A DNA stretch of 64,000 nucleotides, from the NCBI GenBank assembly GCA_038380435.1, contig JAWZYU010000028.1, positions 23,420,201-23,484,200 on the forward strand, written 5' to 3'. The notes under the pieces were generated by a model that was not told the DNA's origin, did not search any database, and saw only the letters and a program-made list of their open reading frames with translations. Origin of the DNA: Ryuthela nishihirai. Its lineage: Eukaryota > Arthropoda > Arachnida > Araneae > Heptathelidae. Position numbers and translations under genes: made by a program. Positions 54,663-64,000 of this stretch are shown here, piece by piece (positions within the stretch are counted from its first letter, which is position 1; every line of letters begins with the position of its first letter).

Positions 54663-57600
54663 AATCATTATCCTCAAGCAGCCATGGGCTATGAAGGTCC
54701 AACAAGACAATGAAATTTAGTTCTCCAAGCATATCTGTCCTGAGCTACATTTGCTGCATCTGGCCATTCTAAAAGCATCTAATGGCATCTGGCCATTCAC
54801 CAATTCTAAAAAGGTCCTGTTTGACAATGTCTGCCCATCGCATCCTAGGTCGCATCCTAGGTCCATCCCATCCCTCTTTCTGAGGCATTTAGGCAAACTG
54901 TTCATAACCCTATTCACTTTTCTATAATTATCCATACGAGCAACATGGTCAAACCAACGGAATCTCTCTCTGCACAATATGCTGCTTAAAGGAGGTTGCC
55001 GACTCCTTTGACTAACCTCATCATTAGTTACAAAGTTGAACCACCTAATGCCCAAGATACTGCATAAGCATCTAGTTTCTTGTTATCTTGTTTGCAAAGC
55101 ATCCAAGTTTCACTACCATAACTAACCCTAGAGTGAACCAAACTATTATACAGTCTAATTTTAGTCTTTAGGTGTATATGCCTGTTTCTACACACTCTCC
55201 ATAAATTCTTAAAAGTCTTGGCAGCAATCCCTATTTGTCTGTTAATCTCATGCCGCAGATCACCAGTATCAGTTACATAGCTCCTATAATTAAACTGTGA
55301 CATCTGCTCTGTTCAAGACTGCAACCATTCAGATTCCCACTGAACCATAGCTGGCCTGACCAATTTTCATCACTTTAGTTTTCTCTGTATACCCAAACCT
55401 ACTCTACTACCAGTCACATCAACAGCTTGAATGAAAGAGTTCATCTCACCAACATCATTTGCCAAAAGGACTAAATGATCAGCATAATCTAAATCACACA
55501 TTTTCACATCTCCAGACCATTTAAGGCCAAAATCTTTCTGCTGCAGTGTATTTCATATAACGTAATGAATAACCAAACTAAGGAAAACAAAATGCACCCT
55601 TGTTCAACACCAGAACAATGCTAAGCCAACTCCTACAAGCCTTACCAACTCTCACACGACTGTGTTGCTATAGAGAGCTTTCATTATGTTAACTAACTTG
55701 TCTCCTATGCCATACAATCTCACAATCAACCACAAATTATGACGATCAACAGTGTCAAAAGCCTTCTTGAAATCAACAAAGCTAGTAACCAAAGGTTTCT
55801 GAAACTCAAAGTTTCAAGAATCTGCCTGAGTGAAAATATCCAATTTACATATTCCCTATCACTTCTGAATCTACACTGCTCATAATGCAATTGTCTGTGA
55901 ACCAGATTCTTGATTCTATTAAGCACAATCATGCAAAGAACTTTACCTGGAACAGAATTAAAGGTAAATTTTTTAACATTAGCACAACTCTTCTTAAGTT
56001 TAAGTTGCATGACATTTTTAAACAGGTAAAGGTTAGATCCAATTTCAGCCCCCCTATATGATCTGGTATTTTTAATAAAATTAGCCCATTTGCTGTTAAT
56101 ATATATTCAATCATATTCTTATGCAGCCCACCTGGTGAAACCCATGTGTACTTTGTGACACTCTTGCCACTTTTCAAACATACTGAAGAAACAAATGTGA
56201 CATCCTTTAAATCTCAAACCTCCTCAAATATTCAACAAATCCTCTTCAAATATCTTCTCAAATCATCAAATCATCTCGGGATTCAACATCTTCAATGGCA
56301 AGGCCACGTATTACAATGTGAAGTAGAAGGGAGTCATCTGAAGACCCATAACCGTACTAATTTTATTCAGGTCATATGCTTGTGACTATCCTTCTCTTCT
56401 TTTACAAAGTGAGTTCTGATACAGTCTTCTTGATTTATATTGCCATCTAGGAACAGAGCAGGGAACCAACATTTGAATTTAACTCATTTTTGTCTAATTC
56501 TCGCATTACAAGAGAAATCTCTTCCGAATCTCCGAAACATCACTGCTTATCAGCCAAATCAGACTTAGGCAGCTCAGCTCAAAGAAGAGAATGCATCTCA
56601 TGCCAAGATGAGGCTTCCCACTGCTGGGATTGAACTGGGACCCTGAGGGACATCGGCAAGCACTGCTGAGAAGTGACGACTTCACCCACAACGCCAAGAT
56701 GCTAGCCCCGAAATGAATCATTATGATTAAGTACGTATGCATTCTCAGTTGTAACAGCGGACTGTTACAACTTATATATGTCACAGTGTTTGTAATAAAT
56801 GTTAGTTATTCTTAAACCATTGAGTTTACTTACCTGTAGGAGACATTGCCATTGCAGCTACCAACACCAAAAGGGCATATCATCCCTCCCCAAACTTGAT
56901 ATAGAGAGTGTTCATTATGTTAACTAACTTGTCTCCTTTGGCATTGAAGTCACCTAGAACAAGGATAATATCTCCTTTATTTACAGAATTCAAAATATCC
57001 TGAAGTTGTCCATAAAACCTATCCTTCTCATCCTCAGTGGGGGCATAACAGTATATAACATTCAATGATTGAAATTTTGTTGTAAGAAACCTTTCATCAA
57101 TGCACTCATATCCTAGAAGAGCATCACTAGCAAGTCTGCTGAGATGCAGATCCACGCCGTGGTGATGCTTATTGTTGGTCCCTCCCTGAAAAGAGAAATT
57201 TAAGATTACTTTTAAGAATCTGACCTTTATCTGTCCATCTGGTCTCTTGCAAGCCGAGAATATCTAAATTATAACGGTGGAATTCTTTTGTGAGGACATC
57301 AAGAGAAAAAGCTCTGTGCAGAGTCCTCACATTCTAACTACCTATGGAGAGAAAATGGTTAGTGGGATGTTTAAAGAAACTATGTTTATTGAGAGAGAGA
57401 ATGCCGACAATATCAAACAGCCCCCTAATCGCGGACATGGGGCAAAGACCTGTTCCCCCACCACTAAAGGCTGAAGCCATCTACACTGGAAGACTTCCTC
57501 CAATGTAGAATTTGATGATACCAATAGAAGCAAAGAGTTCAGGTGCCTGCGATGACCTCTGCTCAGGATTATCCAACAGCTGATAAACATATCCTGTGCT

Positions 57601-58010
57601 TCTATTCACTTGGGGCTATCAACCCACAAACAAACAGAAAACACAGCGGAAGATTTTCCCTCCACAGAAGCCCACCAGTGCAGCAAAATCAGGATCCATA
57701 ATCAAGCTCAGAGCCATATATCTGTCCAGTCCAATGGATTTATATGGTCAGAACCAGGACCCTCTGTGGTTGACCACTCCTCAGCAAGGTAGAAAAAAAA
57801 TAAAAGTAGCCATAGTTGTCCAGATCAGTAGGCCACACTAATCTGGCAGCCCTCCCCTTCCGTTCCACCAGAGAGTATCTTTTTTGAAAGGTACTAATGG
57901 CATGCACCACAAGAAGGAAGGGTCGGACATTAGGTGCTAGGCCTGGCCGGTTCTATGCATCATCACAGGGGATTGATGCATAGCACTTCTTCCAGTGACT
58001 ACCTAGCTAC
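54663..58010 (-). mobile_element. LINE with endonuclease, internally deleted and interrupted
   Basis: Same family as the 13.5-kb LINE. Minus strand: a 5' region from about 58010; endonuclease piece at 56880-57155 with LNVIYCYAPTEDEKDRFYGQ and [12 protein letters not shown] pieces, with the catalytic motif near 55490 reading [32 protein letters not shown] near 55240; C-terminal [18 protein letters not shown] near 54990. Compared with the 13.5-kb copy, about 840 bp of the region between endonuclease and RT are missing at about 55955. A 632-bp insertion lies at 56154-56785. Confidence 0.88.
56154..56785. mobile_element. 632-bp insertion with TGTGACA ends and a tRNA-like part
   Basis: It interrupts the LINE and begins TGTGACACTCTTGCC and ends TATATATGTCACA, a short inverted end of TG...CA type. 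On the minus strand near 56610-56712, GCTAGCATCTTGGCGTTGTG and CAGTTCAATCCC resemble A- and B-boxes of a tRNA. It is either an LTR-like unit carrying a SINE or two insertions together. No clear target duplication. Confidence 0.5.
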
Positions 58011-58253
58011 TATTTACAGACCATGTTTTTTACATAAGGCAAATGTTTCAAAATGAAATCATTTAAATTGCAGAATTTACTTAAAAAAAAACCTTTCTTA
58101 ATTCTGAAATGATGGCATGTCAACATGCAGCAGTCAGTGACTGACTTAATCAGAAACTGATGTTGAGTATAGTATAGACGCATGCAGATATTTCATTAAT
58201 CTCTTGAAGACAAAAGAAATATTACCCAAAACAAGAATTTTCTGAACTCAAAA

Positions 58254-58635
58254 GGGACAGGGGTTGACTTTGTCAGTAGTATGCCAAGCTCACAATCTCA
58301 AGTTCCCAGATTATAGTTTCAACTGTGCCTGCATTGAGATTTATCTCCACTAATTTTTCCCTTGGTGACAAAGGTGACATCAATGAGCTTGCAAAGGCTA
58401 TCGTACATCAGATGTATGTCAAGTTATGGTATTGCATGTTGATCCTGTGCATATTAAAGATCACATTCAGTGGCCTTGGCAATTTTCCATCTTTATCTTA
58501 AAAGCTACCCAGTGGTCCCATTGACTACCCAACTCTGAGCCTTTTGGAGTCTTTGCGAGTCTTTTGTGAAGACTTTTCCATTTAGTCTATTATATGCACA
58601 AAAATGCAACTCAGAAATAAAACAAACTCAACTTA
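58254..58635 (+). mobile_element. SINE family A, very old copy
   Basis: The family order is recognisable (GTCAGTAGTATGCCAAGCTC, GCATTGAGATTTATCTCC, CATTTAGTCTATTATATGCA, CAGAAATAAAACAAACTCAA), with heavy divergence in both head boxes. Confidence 0.8.
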
Positions 58636-58639
58636 TCCT

Positions 58640-59635
58640 GAACTCAAACATAGATGCAAATTATTTGGATTTCACCAACTGAGAAGCATACTGACGAGTA
58701 TAAATCACTTGATAAACATCAACAGCACATTGAAAATTAAAAATTCGAAGGTGTAAAATGCCCTGATTTACCAATAAGGATTTGCTAGCACTCCTGGCAA
58801 AAAAAAAGAAATAAAACAATTGGAACCTATCTGAAAAAGTGGCAATTTGCCAGCTGTGAAACACGTTGCAAGACAAGCAGCTATAATTCACTCGCCCAGT
58901 ACAATGTTTTAAATTTTAAGCAACAGATTAAAATCAATATTCTTCATAAATCATATAAGTCCCACTGATGTCCCCTTGTACCTGCCTTAAATACCTAAAA
59001 ATGAATAACCTAGGGGTATTAGGTCATATCTGAGTAATATAATGATATGGTAAAAGATAAATCTGGCAACAATCAACTTTATCTCTCAATCTAATTAGCT
59101 TTCTGTTCATGAATTGTACCAACACTTCTTTCAGATTTCTACAATTAATTATACCTCAAAATTTATCTCCAACATTATTATAGGTTACTTCTGTGAGCCA
59201 CACCAGAAAATGATTATCTTATCTGTAATTATAATGCCTATCTTAGATTATCCTATCTGTCATTATACCTGCCATTATAATGCATGCCATACCTTCATAA
59301 TGGTAATGTAAAAGTTAAAACAGTCTTAATCAATTAGTAATAATGAGTTTTAATTTTATATAGTGCCATAGAGTTTTGAAGTTTTTAATTAGACCACCTT
59401 ATAAGAATTAGAAAAAGCAAATTGTTAAAAAACAGCCCACATTCTTTTAACATGTGCAAAAGCCTCAAAAGTATGGAAAAAAAAAAAGATGTTTAGGTGG
59501 CTGAAGTACAGTTCCACCCAGTGTCCCGCCCATCTTCTGATATTTTAAGGCTTCATCTATTATTTTTCTTTGTTTACAAATCAGGAATTCTAATTTAATA
59601 TCAAAAGATAGCACCAATTATCTGTTTACCAATGG
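58640..59635. other. Non-coding stretch
   Basis: Several CTATCT/TTATAATGCC near-repeats around 59215-59285; nothing named. Confidence 0.45.
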
Positions 59636-59642
59636 TTGACCT

Positions 59643-59768
59643 AGTATCATAGGAGATATCCTGCACACATGGACACATGAAAAGTTAGCTGAAAAAAAAA
59701 AGAGTTTTACCCTGTGTACAAGATATTTTCATGAGTCCTGTGTGTATATGATATCTCCTGTGATACTC
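59643..59768. mobile_element. Small MITE-like inverted-repeat element
   Basis: AGTATCATAGGAGATATC at the left and GATATCTCCTGTGATACT at the right (one mismatch), with further pairing inward (CACACATGGAC against GTCCTGTGTG). TA is near both ends. Confidence 0.75.
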
Positions 59769-59923
59769 TATCATTAAATTATTGATATAATACCAAGAGT
59801 GCAAGTGGTTAAACATTAATTTGCAACATGAGACAACTTGGTTGTCCATTCACAACATAGATGGCATCATGAGCGAATCCAACAATATTCAGGAAAGATT
59901 ATAAGTTATTAACTGAAGAAGCA

Positions 59924-59996
59924 GCACTGATAGTTTAATGGTCAAGAACACCAGGCATGTAACTGGGAGATATGGGTTCGAATCCCACTAATAGCA
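59924..59996 (+). tRNA. tRNA-like sequence (pseudogene or SINE head)
   Basis: TAGTTTAATGGTCAAGA fits an A-box and GGTTCGAATCC is a perfect B-box. An anticodon loop could read CATGTAA (TGT), but the anticodon stem has a mismatch and the acceptor ends (GCACTGA, TAATAGC) do not pair. Not a functional tRNA as it stands. Confidence 0.5.
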
Positions 59997-59999
59997 AAA

Positions 60000-61865
60000 C
60001 TCAATTTCCACTGTATACTAGTTACAACTTGCCAAAAGTTTGGTACAAACCAAATTTCTCTGGCAGATTTCTCCATTGCCAACTGCTTTGTTCACAATAC
60101 ATAGTTGACAAAGCAATTACCATGGCAGAATGATCCCCCACATTCACAAAGCTATGCAGTGTTCCCAACCAGATTCTATCACAGGTAGGAATTTTAATTT
60201 TTAAACCAACACGAAGTTACAGAGGGAAACTCTGGTACCAAATTTGGGAGCTTTGGTCAAGTATCTGGAGAACCATAAGTCACTGAAATCTGTTGAAACA
60301 GAGAAACAACTGTCAACAACTTGAGCAGAAATTAGGCCATTTGCAATAATGAGGTGAAATGGTGAAGAAGAGCTGATATCAACATACCATAGAAAAAAAA
60401 CATGCATTCTCTACCACTATCCATGCATTTGCCCACCTGGATACTGCTATAATTATATGATTAGCTCAACTCTGATGAATTCATCCATCAACAATGGAAC
60501 ATATTTAGCAAATTTTATGCAGTGCTGTACCATGTGTGTGGGACAGCAGATTACAAAGGAAATCATAAATGAATCAAATGTTTGTTTGACAAGTGAAAAG
60601 CAGTGGGGGGTCTGCAACAGTGAATTCTTGTCATTTAATTGAATCAAAGTAGGTCATTAACATCAAAGTTCAATAGTGGAATGGATTTCTGAGCATCCTG
60701 CCTTGTTGCACCTCATGTTTTAATGATGTGATATATTGCTAGTTCCTGAACATATAAAGCATAATGAAAAGGAGATTCACTGGGTATGTGACAACCCATT
60801 GCTTGATATAATTGAGTCACTTTTGCTCTTCAGATCATCGATCAATCAGAATCAATCAATCAATCGTCAATCAATGAGAAAACAGGATAGCTGTTTAATA
60901 TAATACAGATTTTTGAGCGTATACCTATACTTACATGTGGAATTACATCTGATATTAAACTGCATACAGATACATAATCACTAGATGCAATAAATATGAT
61001 GACAGATTTTTAGTTACCATGAACATACAAAGCATGTAATTTGCTAAAGTTAATCAGGATTAATGAAACTATTTTCCTACACTGTTCTCTAGGCTTGTGC
61101 AACACTGGCTGTGTGCTCTGAGAAACCATGAGGGCCATCTAAATGCTTCATTAGTTGTCTAAGTGGCAACTCTTTACTATGCAATTCACGAATTATCCCT
61201 TAAAAATATCTTACAAATTAAAATTTAAAAAATTCAATTGTACCATCACACCCGATTGCCAACAGTTTACTTGTGTCTACTTTGTTTTTTGGTAGCATGG
61301 TCCAGAGTGCATTTTTTTGGTATGATTGAGAAGCTGGATATTGAACAGATTCCTCCAAACAACATGAATCTGGTTCTGCACAATGTCTAATAACTGATAC
61401 ATGTTTGTCCATGAAATTTACCATTTTTTATCCTATATAATGAAAAGAAAGCTATATCCATAGGCCCATCAAAGTACAATGTTTGTGATTTTATCTTGAG
61501 CTACATTTGTACTTTTGGAAGAAATATGAAGAACAAGGTTTTGCATATTTTTGTTGTTCTTTTTACTTTATTTAATAACTAAAGTATTTTTGCACTCTAT
61601 TTTATCATGGTTAAAAAGATGCTATTTATTATTGAAAATTTTTCAAAAATACAATGCAAAAAAAAAAATTACCATATTCCTTTCACATTAATAATTCATT
61701 ACAACACTTGCATATATTACATGGTAGGAATCAGAAACCAATAGCTCATACACTATAAAATTATGTTTTGTAGACTTAGTCAAAAATCAGAATGTTTCAT
61801 CTGACATGAAAAACTATATACTATACACTGACATGAAAATATACTGTGACATGAAAAACTATATA
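60000..61865. other. Non-coding stretch
   Basis: A short AATC repeat near 60838-60876. A 68-codon minus-strand frame at 61218-61424 (with TMLPKNKVDTSK) was examined and not assigned. No SNX6 exon found. Confidence 0.45.
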
Positions 61866-61870
61866 CTATA

Positions 61871-63022
61871 CACTGAGTTGACTTTGCATAAGCAACACCT
61901 ACCTAATACTTCATGGGGTATACTGCATATCCAAACACACCAGGGCATGGACTCCAAAAGGTGTTGCAGGATATCCTGTGGTAGTGTTAACCATGCATTC
62001 CACAATGTGTCCTGTAATGCCTGCACATTGCCAGGTAGAGCATTGAATTGCCTTTTCCAGTAGGTCCCAAACATGCTCAATGGGGTTGAGATCCAGTGAG
62101 TTGGGCAGCCATGGGAGGATGGAGAATTCACTGTCATGTTCCTGAAACCAGTTTGCAATCTGCCAAGCTATGCAGCATGGCACATTATCTTGTTGATAAA
62201 TGCAGAGTTGTCTGGGTACACTGTCATCATGAAGGGAGCGTACTTTGTCAATGATAATAGAAAGGTAGGCAGTACCATTGATTCATTGTGATCAATGAAC
62301 CCAAGGCATGCCATGAAAACAGTCCCCAAACTATAACACCATCACCTCCAGTCTGTTGAACACCAACAGTACATCTTGGTGCCATGGCCTCATGTTGCTT
62401 TCTTCAAATGCACACATACTCAATCAACATGGAGTTGAAAACGGTATTAATCTGACCTGCTGACAGAGAGTTGGTGCTGATGTGCCCCTGCAATGCAGTT
62501 ACATGTGTCTTGCAGTGAGCTGGGTACCCATGACAACTAATGGCCGTCAGGAGTTCATATGAGCTAATGTCTAACACATTGTCCATGTGGATATTGGTCT
62601 TTCCATTCCAACACTATACTGGATGGTTAGCTGAGCCACTATGGTGTGTTATGAGATGGGACACATCACTCATCATGGCTGTCAACCATGTGACTGTCCC
62701 ACATATGACCTCTGGCTGATTGTTCAACTGCTGTTAAGCCAGTTATGCAAATGGTGGCTGTTTTCAAATACTGCTACTTGAATGTTGTGCCTCCACATCA
62801 TATAATGTTCAAAGTCAGAAAGATCATGATGCCTACCCATTCTTCCTTGAAGTAATGCAAAAACTGATTCCCATGTATATGTTCTACAATCACATATCAG
62901 CCAAGTTCTTGGCTGATATGTGATTGTAGAACATATACATGGCCAATCTTGAGCCATCACCAGTGCCAAAGACCAGTCCATTCCTACATAAAGGGTGCTG
63001 CTAATGCAAAGTCAACTGAGTG
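61871..63022 (-). mobile_element. Tc1-like transposon with DD36E spacing, full span, dead
   Basis: 1152 bp. Terminal repeats CACTGAGTTGACTTTGCATA and near-complement at the right end, TA at 61869-61870 and 63023-63024. The minus-strand transposase starts near 62860 (MGRHHDLSDFEHYMMW). The catalytic end is QQDNVPCCIAWQIANWFQEH and LPNSLDLNPIEHVWDLLEKA near 62070-62190, with 36 residues between Asp and Glu. Frame breaks in between. A perfect palindrome at 62871-62942 lies just upstream of the start codon. Confidence 0.92.
62871..62942. repeat. Perfect palindrome, 35-bp arms, 2-nt loop
   Basis: CCATGTATATGTTCTACAAT continuing to CAGCCAAG, then TT, then the exact complement back to CATGG. No mismatches. 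Confidence 0.97.
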
Positions 63023-63024
63023 TA

Positions 63025-64000
63025 TAAGTTACTACCTTATGAATAACTTTCAAAAAGTACTTCAATGTTTTTTAAAACTAAAGCTAATCCATAATCTAGT
63101 AGCATGGACAGGCAATTTCTATGTTCTAAGTTCTTGACACATTCAAGGCCACAGATTATTAATACATGCAAGCCAACTAGTTATAAAGGAAAATTAGTGT
63201 AATAATTTAAATATGTAATAAGATTAAATAAAGTTACTATATAATTTAATACAAATTAACTTATTAATAAAATGCTGAAAGACCAATGAAATAATGAAAC
63301 AAAATTAGTTTTACTGAACTTAAAATACCCAAAAAATTATGAGTTATTGAAAGCACTTGGTGGGTGCTCACGTGAATTTAAAAGTTCACCAAAGTTAACT
63401 TTTAACAAAATTGAAACTATTCATGAGATTCAAGTGAGATGACTGTAAAATTATTTCTTTCCAAGAATTTAATCATTTTCAGTGCAGAAACAAGATGAAA
63501 CTAGCTTATGATTATGTTTTTCAAGATTTCAAATAAAAGTATGCCTATCAAAATTAACTTTGCCAAAAACATGTGGTTTTTAGTAGTTACTGATTTATTG
63601 AGCATGTATTTTTTCTCCATTTGCCTGTTCCTAAGAAGAAAGACTTCCATTAGAAAAATATTTTTTTCACATGAAAGAATGTCAATGACAATAGCCATCA
63701 GTGATCTAGCAGGACTTAATTTGCTCTACAATAACACTGGGCTACACACAAAAAGGCTTTGAAATGAAAATAATCAATCTTTACTAATTTCAAGGTGTTG
63801 AACACGAAAATGACAATAAAATTTGTCAATTGGCTCTTGTTTAGGAGAGACAGATATGGTCATATAATAACTACAAGAAACTGGTCAGTCCACATTGAGT
63901 ACATAGATAACCATTTCGCAACGCTGTATTTTAAACTCCAGATTGCAACATATTATGTTGTATTGAATCAGCCTGTAATACACACAATCCTGTAATACAC
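63025..64000. other. Non-coding stretch
   Basis: AT-rich; no exon or element recognised to the window edge. Confidence 0.5.

Noticed and set aside
61218..61424. A 68-codon minus-strand frame containing TMLPKNKVDTSK and LLAIGCDGTIEFFKF
   Set aside because: The first motif faintly recalls the MPK..D motif of coronins and the second a WD repeat, but the order and flanks fit neither, there is no neighbouring exon, and the frame is short.
52768..64000. Searched for the preceding PX exon (VVRQHEEF..., NEDYAGY...)
   Set aside because: No matching minus-strand segment with splice sites was seen. It may be beyond 64000.

Overview
This window is eukaryotic and AT-rich. It is dominated by the middle of one split gene on the minus strand and by the transposable-element debris filling its introns. 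There is no bacterial-type gene organisation. Nine coding exons between 52767 and 8211 join without a frame break into 271 codons of a sorting nexin of the SNX5/SNX6 type (C-terminal part of the PX domain, then most of the BAR domain). The 5' exons (N-terminus and first part of PX) and the last exons (end of BAR, stop codon) were not found and probably lie outside the window. The residues, as recalled, look closer to arthropod Snx6 than to vertebrate paralogues, so an arthropod (perhaps a chelicerate) is the best guess. This is an inference, not a search result.

Layout. Positions 1-2190 hold two Tc1-like transposons, one nested in the other. At 3868-4856 there is a long inverted repeat, followed by a tRNA-headed SINE (family A), a SINE B fragment and a decayed mariner-type transposase (6720-8138). 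The SNX gene occupies 8211-52767. Its introns hold an APE-type LINE with a SINE inside it (13497-17690), palindromic MITEs, seven Tc1/mariner copies or fragments, SINEs A and B, two further LINE fragments carrying hAT-like MITEs and a possible LTR, and several unnamed tandem or dispersed AT-rich repeats (families E, F, G). From 52768 to 64000 (upstream of the first visible exon) there are another Tc1 fragment, a LINE copy with endonuclease and partial RT, an old SINE A, a tRNA-like sequence and a nearly full-length Tc1 with a perfect palindrome inside it.

The only evidently functional protein-coding unit is the sorting nexin. SNX5/6 proteins pair with SNX1/2 on endosomes (ESCPE-1/retromer-associated SNX-BAR coat) to form recycling tubules. 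All transposase and reverse-transcriptase frames seen are interrupted, so the mobile elements look like fossils. Several insertions are nonetheless well preserved, with recognisable target-site duplications and terminal inverted repeats.

No wholly new system is claimed. The most unusual structures are: a 79-bp element that is essentially only two terminal repeats, matching the end of a Tc1 element 19 kb away; a mosaic locus at 27.1-28.9 kb built from duplicated Tc1 ends plus patches copied from neighbouring DNA; a set of nearly perfect short-loop palindromes; and a GC-AG intron in the sorting nexin gene.
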